From: DTU080 sp050945315 | GTDB taxonomy: Bacteria > Bacillota > Limnochordia > DTU080 | NCBI GenBank assembly: GCA_050945315.1 | Contig: JBMNSS010000046.1 | Span: 1-17,957 of the forward strand | Reading direction: 5' to 3' | Length of the DNA stretch: 17,957 nucleotides | In this document: positions 5,930 to 13,769 of the stretch, in pieces | Layout: each line of letters starts with the position of its first letter | Position numbering within the stretch: position 1 is the first letter of the stretch | Position numbers and translations under genes: made by a program | The notes under the pieces: generated by a model | Told to the model about the DNA's origin: nothing | The model's database searches: none | Seen by the model: the letters and a program-made list of their open reading frames with translations, nothing else

Positions 5930-7756
5930 TCATTTCGCCGCTTTCTTGGCCCGCATCGCGAAATAGGCATCCATGATCTGCCTGGCGATAGGAGCCGCCG
6001 CCGAGGCACCGCCTTCTCCAAATTCAACAAAGACCACGACCAATATCTCCGGGGCCTCCACCGGGGCAAAACCGGCAAACCAGGCATGGGCGGGTTGTCC
6101 GGCGGCTGTCTGAGCGGAACCCGTTTTGCCCGCCGGATCATAGTCGGCATTGCGAAAAGTGCCGGCCGCAGTACCGTTGGACCACTGTGTCACCGCCTTT
6201 AACCCTTCAATGATCGCATCCCAGTTCGCGGCATCGGTCTTTACCCTTCGAGCCAGCTGCGGAGTCACATCCAACACCACCTGTCCCTCCGGTGTCATGA
6301 CGCGTTTGACAAGATAGGGGCGGTAGATCTCTCCGCGATTGGCCAGGCCCATATAGGCCACTGCCATTTGCAGAGGGGTGACCGTCACAAACCCTTGACC
6401 AATGGCGACGTCCATGGTCTCCGCCTCATACCAGGGCTGGCGGTACGTCCTTCTCTTCCATTCTTTGTCCGGGATCAAACCGCTTCGTTCAGTCGGAGAA
6501 AGCCTCAAACCCGTAGGTTGTCCGAAACCAAATGATCGGGCCATACGGGCAATGCCGTCGACACCGCCCGTGGCAGGGCGAAGAGCAATATCCCAGAAAA
6601 AGTCGTTCGCCGACCGGGCCAGTGCTCCCACGATGGTTACTCGCCCCGCAGGCTGTTGTCTGGGTTGTGCACGCAGAGTCCAATCCAGTTTGCCGTACTT
6701 GCCATAGCCGGTGGCATTGTACTCCTCATCAGGCTTCAAAGCACCCGCATCCAGGGCAGTCAGTCCCGTGAACGGCTTAAACACCGATCCCGGAGGATAA
6801 TCCAACAAAGCTCTGTGCAAAAGCGGCCGATGCGGATTGGCCAGTATCTGCCCGTAGTATCGGCTGCGTTCCCCGCTCAAAAACATGTTGGGATCGTAAC
6901 CCGGCTCACTGACCAGAGCCAGTATTTCTCCGGTTCTCGGATCCAGGGCCACAACGGCACCCGCTCCGATCCGCGGCGCGCTCTTGCTCATCACATCCAG
7001 GCGATCACGCATGGCCTTCTCCGCCGCCATCTGCAGGTCGAGATCCAGAGTCAGGTACAGATCATGGCCCGGCACGGGATCTATGGTGGACAACTCCCGT
7101 AACGGCCTGCTCATAGCGTTGACCTCGACGCGCCGCTGACCGTCTCCGCCGCGCAAGAACTCCTCGTAGGTCTTTTCTAACCCCGTCTTGCCAATCAGAT
7201 CAGTCGGCTTGTAGCCCTTCTTAAGATCGTCTTTGTCGACCGCGCCAAGATACCCCAGAGTCTGGCTGGCCAAGTCCTTGTAGACATACTCCCGCGTCCA
7301 CTCTTCTTCCACCAGCACACCGGGCAGGTCAATTCGCTGCTCCTCCAAAGCAATGATCATCTCCGGGCTCACGTCACGTTTGAGTCGCACCGGCTCGTAG
7401 GGATACGGAACGCTTTCTTCATCGAGGATGCGCTCGATCTCTTCGACGGGCATCTCTATCAGTCGTGCCAGCAGGCTCAGAACTTGAGGTTTGACGTCAG
7501 TGGGCAGCCCCAGAGGCACAATCGACACGGTATACGAAAACCGATTACTGACGATTGGTCTCTCAAAACGATCCAGTATCGCCCCTCGCGGAGCGCGGAT
7601 GGGGACCACTCGAATCCGGTTTCCGTCGGCAAGCGCGGAATACTGCTCGCCCTTAACCATCTGCAGATACCAAAGGCGGGTGACTAACAGAGCAAACAAA
7701 ACAAGAAGAACCGCCCCCATGGTCTTGAGGCGTACGTTAAGATCATCGTCGGACAC
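5930..7756 (-). CDS. mrdA: Penicillin-binding protein 2, elongasome transpeptidase
   Basis: A 608-residue class B penicillin-binding protein that cross-links peptidoglycan during cylindrical growth with MreBCD and RodA. A single N-terminal membrane anchor lies at about 13-33. The pedestal/dimerisation domain includes RAPRGAILDR (54-63). The transpeptidase motifs are SVFK (nucleophile S324, K327), SAN (382-384) and KTG (544-546), in the expected order and spacing. Length is typical of MrdA. The GTG start at 7756 has GGGGTG about 7 nt upstream and lies 26 nt after mreD. No rodA gene is present in the window, although rodA is often near mrdA. The cysteine that many Gram-positive homologues carry near SxN (S-C-N) is Ala here. 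Confidence 0.96.
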   Translation of the reverse strand: MSDDDLNVRLKTMGAVLLVLFALLVTRLWYLQMVKGEQYSALADGNRIRVVPIRAPRGAILDRFERPIVSNRFSYTVSIVPLGLPTDVKPQVLSLLARLIEMPVEEIERILDEESVPYPYEPVRLKRDVSPEMIIALEEQRIDLPGVLVEEEWTREYVYKDLASQTLGYLGAVDKDDLKKGYKPTDLIGKTGLEKTYEEFLRGGDGQRRVEVNAMSRPLRELSTIDPVPGHDLYLTLDLDLQMAAEKAMRDRLDVMSKSAPRIGAGAVVALDPRTGEILALVSEPGYDPNMFLSGERSRYYGQILANPHRPLLHRALLDYPPGSVFKPFTGLTALDAGALKPDEEYNATGYGKYGKLDWTLRAQPRQQPAGRVTIVGALARSANDFFWDIALRPATGGVDGIARMARSFGFGQPTGLRLSPTERSGLIPDKEWKRRTYRQPWYEAETMDVAIGQGFVTVTPLQMAVAYMGLANRGEIYRPYLVKRVMTPEGQVVLDVTPQLARRVKTDAANWDAIIEGLKAVTQWSNGTAAGTFRNADYDPAGKTGSAQTAAGQPAHAWFAGFAPVEAPEILVVVFVEFGEGGASAAAPIARQIMDAYFAMRAKKAAK

Positions 7757-7782
7757 CGTCCGTCACCCCCCCGTCCCGCGGC

Positions 7783-8277
7783 TTATTCACCGTCCGCCAA
7801 GTGCTCATTCACTTTGTGGATGAGCACAAAGCATAGAGCTGTTAACAATCCATTGTACCATAGGGACGGCAGTATAAGACGGGCCAGACTCTTCCCGAGA
7901 GGGATGACCACTCCAAAAGCTCTGGCTCCGAGGAGGTAAAGCATTTGCTCGAGGCATATGAGCAGCGCTCCGACCCCAAAGGAGACAAGCAGATTCTCAC
8001 TGAACAGCCGTTTCGCCAGCAGACCGCTCACCAGTCCGACGACGGCATGGGTCAGCATTCCCAAACCTATGAGACGCCCGGTGAGCATATCTGCCAACAG
8101 CCCGCCGAACAGACCAGCCAGCGCTCCGGTGAGCGGACCGGATACCAGACCGAAGGCGATGGCCATGGCCGCCGGCAGATCCAGACGGAGCCAACTGGCC
8201 CAGGCCGCAACAAGCGTGGATTGCATGAGCACCGCACACAACATGCCACCGATTACCCACAGCTGTCTACCCGGCAC
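7783..8277 (-). CDS. mreD: Rod shape-determining membrane protein MreD
   Basis: A 164-residue integral membrane protein of the elongasome, linking MreC and MreB to the peptidoglycan synthases. Five or so hydrophobic segments fill the sequence. The family-typical GPLTGALAGLFGGLLADMLTG motif region (short form GGLLADMLTG) and a closing segment with LWYNGLLTALCFVLIH are visible. The frame is open further upstream to 8328, but the GTG at 8277 is chosen because AGGAG lies 8 nt before it, inside the end of mreC, and because it gives the usual MreD length. An ATG at 8298 is the other candidate. mreC ends 11 nt upstream, so the two are translationally close. mrdA follows. Confidence 0.92.
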   Translation of the reverse strand: MPGRQLWVIGGMLCAVLMQSTLVAAWASWLRLDLPAAMAIAFGLVSGPLTGALAGLFGGLLADMLTGRLIGLGMLTHAVVGLVSGLLAKRLFSENLLVSFGVGALLICLEQMLYLLGARAFGVVIPLGKSLARLILPSLWYNGLLTALCFVLIHKVNEHLADGE

Positions 8278-8288
8278 GATCCATTCTC

Positions 8289-9125
8289 CTATTGCCATTC
8301 CAAGCGAGACGACAACACCGCCACCCACTCCAAACGACTGAAGTCCACGGTCGGTTTGAGCTCTCCGTACCTTGACAGACCGTATTTACCCTCAAAAGCC
8401 TCTTCAACCACACCGACGGTCAGGCCCTTGGGATAGATTTCGGACAGTCCCGCAGTGACGAGCAGGTCGCCGGGACGAATGTCTGTCTCGCGAGAGACCG
8501 GTTTGACCAGAGCCCGACCTTCGCCGGCTATGCCCAAGCCCTCCACCAGCACGATCTCACCCGTGCGGTGGATGCGAGCTCCCAGCGCCGATCTTTGATC
8601 AAGGATCAAGAGCACCTCCGCGGTATGGTTGGTGACGGAACGAATGTGCCCCACTACCCCCTCCGGGGTCACTACGGCCATACCCTTCTTAAGGCCGTGC
8701 ATGGCTCCTTTGCCGATGGTCAGAGTGCTAAACCAAGCGTTCGGCGCACGGGCAATGACTTCGGCCACGACCATCTGAGAACGGGTATCACGGACAAGCT
8801 GTAGCATCTGCCGCAACTCTTCGTTTTCACGCCGGGCTTCCAGTAGCGCCATGCGTTCCGTGCGAAGTTGCTCCACTTCTTGCCGCAGCTCTTCGTTCTC
8901 TCGTGCCAGATCATCCAGGTTCGAAAGCAACCACAAGCCGTCAGCGACTATCCGGTAAGCACGACTGACCCCGCTTTGCAGCGGGGCCAACGCCTCACGT
9001 AGGGCCACCTCCGGCCAGCTCAGTGAATCTCGCTGACCGATCGTCATAGAAATGACCCCTGCGACAATCAGAGAAACAAGGGCCAAAGCGGCCCAGCGCC
9101 AATGTTTGGGGCCCACCTGCCACAC
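8289..9125 (-). CDS. mreC: Rod shape-determining protein MreC
   Basis: A 278-residue bitopic protein that connects the cytoplasmic MreB filament with periplasmic/outer-face wall enzymes. One N-terminal transmembrane helix (about 11-30) is followed by a coiled coil (about 70-115, with ARENEELRQEVEQL and a second RRENEELRQ copy). The two beta-barrel MreC domain follows, with ARAPNAWFSTLTIGKGA and a GDLLVTAGLSEIYPKGLTVG segment. The GTG at 9125 starts 9 nt after the mreB stop. A GTG three codons later has GAGGTG with a 6-nt spacer and may be the true start. It overlaps the SD and 5' region of mreD. Confidence 0.95.
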   Translation of the reverse strand: MWQVGPKHWRWAALALVSLIVAGVISMTIGQRDSLSWPEVALREALAPLQSGVSRAYRIVADGLWLLSNLDDLARENEELRQEVEQLRTERMALLEARRENEELRQMLQLVRDTRSQMVVAEVIARAPNAWFSTLTIGKGAMHGLKKGMAVVTPEGVVGHIRSVTNHTAEVLLILDQRSALGARIHRTGEIVLVEGLGIAGEGRALVKPVSRETDIRPGDLLVTAGLSEIYPKGLTVGVVEEAFEGKYGLSRYGELKPTVDFSRLEWVAVLSSRLEWQ

Positions 9126-9134
9126 CTCATACCG

Positions 9135-10187
9135 CTACCGGGCATGTCGACGCGGATTCAGCAAGACTCGCTGCATCACATCGTAGTGTTCCAGCGCGAT
9201 GCCGGTCCCCAGGGCTACGGAACTGACCGGATCTTCTGCGATATGCACCGGCATTCCCGTCTCTTCCCTCAACAGGCGGTCCATACCCCGCAACAGTGCT
9301 CCGCCTCCGGCCAATACGATGCCGCGATCCATGATGTCGGCGGACAGTTCGGGCGGAGTGCGCTCCAAAGTCATGCGCACCGCTTCGATAATCGCCGCAA
9401 CAGGCTCAGCCAAAGCATCGCGCACTTCTTCATCCGTCACTATGGCGGTCTTTGGCAGCCCGGTAACCAGATCGCGACCGCGAACCTCCATCGTGCGCCC
9501 TTCCACCTGGCCGTCCGCTGCCCCGATGACAGTCTTGATCTCCTCGGCTGTGCGCTCACCGATCAGGAGATTGTATGCCCGGCGCACGTGCTGGACGATG
9601 GACTCATCCATCTCATCGCCCGCCACCCGAATGGAACGATGCGCTACGATGCCTCCCAGTGAGATCACGGCCACTTCGGTCGTACCGCCGCCTATGTCCA
9701 CGATCATGTTGCCTGTAGGCTCCTGCACCGGCAGACCGGCGCCGATGGCAGCCGCCATGGGCTCCTCGATCAGCCTGGCGTCTTTTGCGCCTGCCGAAAG
9801 CGTCGCATCAATAACGGCCCGTTTTTCCACTTCGGTGACACCGGAAGGCACGCCGACCAGCACCCGGGGACGGATAAGACCTCTTCGCCGCACCGCCCGA
9901 TTCATAAAATAACGCAACATGCGTTCCGTGACATCAAAATCCGCAATGACTCCGTCCTTCAAAGGACGCACGGCGACGATATTACCCGGAGTCCGTCCGA
10001 CCATCCTTTTGGCTTCTTCACCGACGGCAAGCACTTCATTGCTTTGGCTGGCCACGGCTACTACGGAGGGCTCACAGACCACCACTCCCCGTCCCTTGAC
10101 GTAGACAAGAGTGTTGGCTGTACCGAGATCGATACCCATGTCGCGCGAGAACCGTTCGAGCAGTCCATAGATTGCACTCATTACCAC
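9135..10187 (-). CDS. mreB: Rod shape-determining protein MreB (actin homologue)
   Basis: About 350 residues, the usual MreB length. This cytoplasmic actin-like ATPase forms membrane-bound filaments that steer the elongation machinery. The phosphate-1 motif MGIDLGTANTLVYVKGRG is near the N-terminus, the phosphate-2 motif IVDIGGGTTEVAVISLGG is in the middle, and the adenosine motif IVLAGGGALLRGMD is near the C-terminus. Residues ahead of this (YGLLERFSRD) resemble the amphipathic membrane helix. The GTG at 10187 has AAGGAG with a 7-nt spacer. The ATG two codons later (10181) is the alternative. The frame is open further upstream but lacks homology there. It begins the mreBCD-mrdA-min unit after an unusually long 416-nt gap. 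Confidence 0.97.
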   Translation of the reverse strand: MVMSAIYGLLERFSRDMGIDLGTANTLVYVKGRGVVVCEPSVVAVASQSNEVLAVGEEAKRMVGRTPGNIVAVRPLKDGVIADFDVTERMLRYFMNRAVRRRGLIRPRVLVGVPSGVTEVEKRAVIDATLSAGAKDARLIEEPMAAAIGAGLPVQEPTGNMIVDIGGGTTEVAVISLGGIVAHRSIRVAGDEMDESIVQHVRRAYNLLIGERTAEEIKTVIGAADGQVEGRTMEVRGRDLVTGLPKTAIVTDEEVRDALAEPVAAIIEAVRMTLERTPPELSADIMDRGIVLAGGGALLRGMDRLLREETGMPVHIAEDPVSSVALGTGIALEHYDVMQRVLLNPRRHAR

Positions 10188-10603
10188 ATCATAGCTCCTT
10201 CGAGACACCACGGGACGGTGCGACCCCGCCGGAAATCAGCGCTCCGGTGCCGAATGATCGGCGGTAAGTCCCTTCTTCAAACACTTGACGGTTCGTGGCG
10301 GGATGGCCGGAGTGTGCTGAAGAATCCCTGCCGACGCCTGCACGGCGGTTGAGATGCCACACGATAGCGGTCCCCTCGCAAGTGTTTCCAAGCGGTCTCA
10401 ACAAGTGACACCGCCCATTACCTTGGTCCGTGATGTTCAATCACCTGCCGTAGAGCCTGGAGCGAAGCACCCCGGTGTGCCTATGTCCTTCGCCCGTAAC
10501 GTAGTGCCCGAAGCACTCGGGACGGTCAGACTTGCGAATGTCGCCGTACCCGCTCGACCCTCAAAGAGCACCTGGGCCCGGAAAGATCGTCCAAGTCAAG
10601 TTC
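10188..10603 (-). other. 416-nt gap upstream of mreB; candidate structured leader
   Basis: No protein family is recognised on either strand. The open frames here, including a TTG-started 83-codon frame that runs into the mreB SD, have no recognisable content. On the minus strand the segment holds several inverted repeats: 10493-10521 (AGTGC/GCACT inside CCCG/CGGG), 10430-10444 (GTGAT/ATCAC), and 10344-10354 with 10396-10415 (GGCGGT+TGAGA paired to TCTCA+ACCGCC). A 9-bp long-range pair joins 10279-10287 with 10379-10387. The RNA has one GGCGGU and two ACCGCC partners, which are mutually exclusive. It does not match the c-di-AMP, c-di-GMP, T-box, RNase P, tmRNA or SRP consensus sequences I know. 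No clear promoter or terminator with a U-run is seen. Confidence 0.4.
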
Positions 10604-11293
10604 TCAACACATAAAGCCCCGTTCTCGCATACTCACGTACTTATTATCGCCAATTATGACATGGTCCAACACAGAAATTCCCAATAGCTCCCCGGCCTCT
10701 TGCAGACGATGCGTCAGGCGCACGTCTTCAGCGCTGGGTTCCGGATCCCCACTCGGATGGTTGTGTGCCAAAATCATGGCGGCGGCACTGCGACGAACAC
10801 CTTCACGAAACAGCTCTCTGGGATGAACCAAAGAAGCATTGAGATGCCCGATTGATATGGTCTTCGTCTCAATAACCCGATGCCTGGTATCCAGCAAGAA
10901 CGCCACGAATTCCTCTCGCGGCAGATCGCGCATTCTCGGCAGACTTAAATCAGCCACATCAGCGGCACTGCGAATCCGGGGGCGCTCTTCAACGGTGTGT
11001 ATCATCAGCCGTCGGCCCAACTCCAAAGCCGCCAGCAACCGCGCCGCCTTGGCGGGACCCACACCCTTAACCTGCATGATCTCCTCTACACTAGCGTCGG
11101 CAAGCTGACGAAGATCTCGCCAACGTACGAGCAACTCGTCGGCCAAATCCAGACTCGATCGCTTAGCGGTACCCGTGTTTATGACCAATGCCAAAAGCTC
11201 CCGGCTGCTCAAAGCCTGCGGCCCATGCGTCAACAGACGTTCCCGCGGCCGTTCCGCTTTGGGCATACACTCGATGGTGGTCTCCATGGACAC
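10604..11293 (-). CDS. radC: RadC family JAMM-domain protein
   Basis: A 229-residue protein of the RadC/YsxA family, of unsettled biochemical role despite the historical link to DNA repair. A helix-hairpin-helix region lies at about 60-90 (VEEIMQVKGVGPAKAARLLAA, core KGVGPAKA). The JAMM-type metal site follows: E at about 127-128 (REEFVAFLLD), then HNHPSGDPEPSAED (177-190), giving HxH-x(7)-S-x(2)-D. Length and domain order are normal. The GTG at 11293 or the ATG two codons later could be the start, and GGGTGG precedes both. maf ends 35 nt upstream. The maf-radC-mreB order is a well-known Gram-positive arrangement. Confidence 0.95.
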   Translation of the reverse strand: MSMETTIECMPKAERPRERLLTHGPQALSSRELLALVINTGTAKRSSLDLADELLVRWRDLRQLADASVEEIMQVKGVGPAKAARLLAALELGRRLMIHTVEERPRIRSAADVADLSLPRMRDLPREEFVAFLLDTRHRVIETKTISIGHLNASLVHPRELFREGVRRSAAAMILAHNHPSGDPEPSAEDVRLTHRLQEAGELLGISVLDHVIIGDNKYVSMRERGFMC

Positions 11294-11328
11294 GCCACCC
11301 TTCGTATACCCTCACGGACACACCGGTG

Positions 11329-11925
11329 TTACGACAACAATTCTATTCCGAATTCGGTCAACATCATTCCCAATTTAGCCAGCGGCAAACCAACTACGTT
11401 GAAGTAGCAGCCCTCGATACGCGTCACAAACAGACTTGCCAAGCCCTGAATGCCGTAGGCTCCCGCCTTGTCGGCATACTCTCCGCTGGCTATATACGCC
11501 TCAATCTCCGAGCTACGTAGGGGCTTGAACTCTACCACGGTCACCTCATGATCCACCAAGGTTTTGGGTGACCCTTTTCTCGAAACGACTGCCACTCCGG
11601 TCACAACCCGATGTCGCTTACCGCTGAGGGCGGCAAGCATATGTCGGGCATGGTCTGCGTCACGTGGTTTACCTAACATGGCGTCTTGGTGCACCACGAT
11701 GGTATCCGCCGCTATCACGACGGCATCCGGAACCATGCAAGAAACCGAACTCGCCTTCGCATCGGCAAGTTTTCGAGCTAAATCCACCGGGTCACTGCTG
11801 GCGTACTCCGCTTCTGACACTTGCGGGATCATCACTCGAACAGGTACGCCCAACGATGTCAACAGTTCGCGACGGCGGGGCGAGGCGGAGGCCAATACAA
11901 TCTCTGTGTCTGTCGGTGTCTTCAA
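11329..11925 (-). CDS. maf: Maf-family nucleotide pyrophosphatase
   Basis: A 198-residue Maf protein. The family hydrolyses non-canonical or certain canonical nucleoside triphosphates to monophosphates and affects septum formation when overproduced. The N-terminal signature IVLASASPRRRELL is intact, as are the catalytic AADTIV segment (about 71-76), LGKPRD, and the C-terminal KAGAYGIQG motif. It starts at TTG (11925) with AGGAGGT and a 5-nt spacer. This TTG overlaps the stop of the preceding JAMM gene (TTGA), and the SD lies inside that gene, so translation is very probably coupled. radC follows after 35 nt. The exact substrate subclass (dTTP/UTP/pseudo-UTP or m7GTP type) is not assigned. Confidence 0.95.
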   Translation of the reverse strand: MKTPTDTEIVLASASPRRRELLTSLGVPVRVMIPQVSEAEYASSDPVDLARKLADAKASSVSCMVPDAVVIAADTIVVHQDAMLGKPRDADHARHMLAALSGKRHRVVTGVAVVSRKGSPKTLVDHEVTVVEFKPLRSSEIEAYIASGEYADKAGAYGIQGLASLFVTRIEGCYFNVVGLPLAKLGMMLTEFGIELLS

Positions 11926-12458
11926 TAGCTACCTCCTGACGTCCAAACACGCCAATCTCGCCATTGGTCCGCGTCAAGTGTATCACCCGCCGGAAAACCG
12001 CGCAAGCTCCTTGTACCACCCGGACGGGTGCGCGACGCACCTTTTGATCCCGTCACGTCAATACTCACCCGGAGATATCGCTCCGACTCGCGAAAGAGTC
12101 GATACGCCTTGATCACGGCCTCTTTCCAGCGCAGGCTGATGATCACATGGATCACATCGCTGCAAAGCGATTGACGGATATCCGTCAACGAGGGCACGGC
12201 GGCTCCTCTGGGATGGGAATGGTAGACGCCAACAAAATCCAGCCTTTTTTCTTCCATGAGACGGAAGGCGTGCTGCTGGGCCACGCCTTCCACAACATAA
12301 TGATTCCTGGGATCTAAAGCCACATTCGGCATGGGCATGACCATCGTCACTCTTCTGCCTTTCCCCGCCAGCAATCCACAGGCCTCGCGGGGATGCTCCC
12401 TCCGGCAGTGTGATACCATCTCCTTCAACAGGTTGCGAGGTATTATGAGGTTTGACAA
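11922..12458 (-). CDS. JAB1/MPN/Mov34 (JAMM) metalloprotease
   Basis: A 178-residue stand-alone JAMM isopeptidase. The complete zinc motif is present: Glu in PREACGLLAG (about 21-30), then HSHP and PSLTD in HSHPRGAAVPSLTD, fitting HSH-x(7)-S-x(2)-D. Bacterial relatives such as mycobacterial Mec cleave cysteine from the C-terminus of a ubiquitin-like sulfur carrier. The neighbour sat, 23 nt upstream, fits a sulfur role, but no ThiS/MoaD/CysO-like carrier or cysteine synthase lies in the window. It starts at TTG (12458) with a GGGGGA stretch about 10 nt upstream. This is the only start that gives the usual N-terminal helix. The C-terminal 35 residues are Gly/Arg/Trp-rich and look like a lineage-specific tail. 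Its stop overlaps the maf start. Confidence 0.87.
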   Translation of the reverse strand: MSNLIIPRNLLKEMVSHCRREHPREACGLLAGKGRRVTMVMPMPNVALDPRNHYVVEGVAQQHAFRLMEEKRLDFVGVYHSHPRGAAVPSLTDIRQSLCSDVIHVIISLRWKEAVIKAYRLFRESERYLRVSIDVTGSKGASRTRPGGTRSLRGFPAGDTLDADQWRDWRVWTSGGSY

Positions 12459-12481
12459 GAGGCAGCCATCCCCCCATCACC

Positions 12482-13660
12482 CTATCCGTCTGAACCCATG
12501 AGCACCTTTGCCACTTCGGGCCTGGTGATCTGCGCCGGCGGTACCTGGTTAGCCTGAAGCATAGCCCTCACTTTGCTCCCACTGAGACTCACGTGATCAG
12601 CCGCTGAATGCGGACAGGTCTTGGAGCTGCACATCTGATCACACCGGCGACAGAAAAAGGCATGCTCGAACATCAGGATCTGAATACCCAACTCAAGGGG
12701 ATGGAATCGGGAGAAGATCTCTTGTGCAGCATAGGTGTCGTAGTAGTCGCCTACCCCTGCGTGATCTCTGCCTACGATGAAATGAGTGCATCCATAGTTG
12801 CGTCGGCACATGGCATGAAAGACAGCTTCGCGCGGACCCGCATAGCGCATGGCTGCCGGGAAGGCTGCCAACATGACTCTGTGGGCGGGATAGTAGTTGG
12901 CCAAGATAACCTCATAGCTTCTGAAACGGACTGCCGCGCTGATATCATCAGCTTTCGTCTCTCCGACCAGCGGATGCAACAACAACCCGTCTACTATCTC
13001 CAAAGCGCATTTTTGGATGTACTCGTGGGCCCGATGGATCGGGTTGCGCGTTTGAAACCCAACCACGCTTCGCCAACCCCGTGACTCGAACTCCGCTCGC
13101 AACTGCTTCGGCGTCTTTTCATAGCCGGAAAACGCGGAAGCCGGGCGACGAAAGAGTGTTACCGGGCCCCCGATGAGCATATCGGGTCGTCCGAACAGAC
13201 GCGCCACACCCGGATGATCCGTATCCTGGGTGCCATAGACGGCAAGTGCCTCGCGCTGTTTGTCATAGACGAATATATCATCCACTCGCATGATCCCGAG
13301 TGCAGTTCCGGCATGCACTAGAGCCACCTCATCGTCCAGGCGCAGATCCGCGGCCTCTTCCCGACGTATGGGCAGCGTCACCGGTAATCCCAATAACTCG
13401 CCGTCAGGCAAGCGCATGCTGTCTATCACGGCTTCGTACTGCAGGCGGTTCATGAAACCTCGCAGGGGACTCAAGACCCCGGTGGCGATCATTACCAGAT
13501 CTGAAACGCCATACGGACTCAACTGTATGCGGGGCAAGGTTTGTGCTTTCGACGCCGCCTGAGAGGCCGCCTCGCCCTGTAGTTCACAGTCAACCAAGTC
13601 TCCTCCGTTTGGAACTGACAAAGACACTGCGTCCACCCTCTCATAGACCTCTGGAAGCAT
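12482..13660 (-). CDS. sat: Sulfate adenylyltransferase (ATP sulfurylase)
   Basis: Makes adenosine 5'-phosphosulfate from ATP and sulfate, the first step of sulfate activation, or runs in reverse in sulfide oxidation. With the ATG at 13660 it is 392 residues, the usual length of the monofunctional Sat type. The ATP-site motifs QTRNPIHRAHE (from 203) and GRDHAG (297-302) are intact. A zinc-type cluster is formed by C337, C340, C344 and C349 with nearby His, followed by LSGSKVRAML. The APS kinase domain of fungal enzymes is absent. The frame stays open 56 codons further upstream but would run into trxB and has no homology there. The ATG has no strong SD, and a GTG at codon 12 is possible. It diverges from trxB and is followed by the JAMM gene. 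No APS/PAPS reductase or aprAB is in view, so assimilatory versus dissimilatory use is open. Confidence 0.94.
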   Translation of the reverse strand: MLPEVYERVDAVSLSVPNGGDLVDCELQGEAASQAASKAQTLPRIQLSPYGVSDLVMIATGVLSPLRGFMNRLQYEAVIDSMRLPDGELLGLPVTLPIRREEAADLRLDDEVALVHAGTALGIMRVDDIFVYDKQREALAVYGTQDTDHPGVARLFGRPDMLIGGPVTLFRRPASAFSGYEKTPKQLRAEFESRGWRSVVGFQTRNPIHRAHEYIQKCALEIVDGLLLHPLVGETKADDISAAVRFRSYEVILANYYPAHRVMLAAFPAAMRYAGPREAVFHAMCRRNYGCTHFIVGRDHAGVGDYYDTYAAQEIFSRFHPLELGIQILMFEHAFFCRRCDQMCSSKTCPHSAADHVSLSGSKVRAMLQANQVPPAQITRPEVAKVLMGSDG

Positions 13661-13700
13661 ACTACGGGTAGAGAGCGGTAATGGTGCGTTGTCCAGACGC

Positions 13701-13729
13701 TTGCAAGCCCACTGCCTAAAGGATATAGT
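13701..13729 (+). promoter_or_regulatory. Sigma-A-type promoter for trxB
   Basis: TTGCAA (13701-13706) and TATAGT (13724-13729) are separated by 17 bases, with transcription expected near 13736 and a leader of about 34 nt before the trxB GTG. It lies in the 109-nt divergent gap between sat and trxB. On the opposite strand the same AT-rich patch could serve sat (a TTGGTG/TATATC pair), but that match is weak. Confidence 0.6.
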
Positions 13730-13769
13730 AAATTGCCAGTGATCCACCAATACAGATGGAGGTGCCGAG

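Noticed and set aside
9199..9912. A 237-codon plus-strand open frame antisense to mreB
   Set aside because: It is a shadow of the strongly conserved mreB coding strand. Its translation is rich in Ser/Thr/Arg with no domain.
10189..10440. An 83-codon TTG-started frame before mreB
   Set aside because: It has no family resemblance and no strong SD. It ends within the mreB SD and overlaps the stems seen in this region.
10188..10603. Known riboswitch or housekeeping RNA (c-di-AMP, c-di-GMP, T-box, RNase P, tmRNA, SRP)
   Set aside because: I looked for the core conserved strings of each on the minus strand and found none, so only an unnamed structured leader is proposed.
11564..12112. A 182-codon plus-strand frame over maf and the JAMM gene
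   Set aside because: It runs antisense to two well-identified genes and has no recognisable domain or SD.
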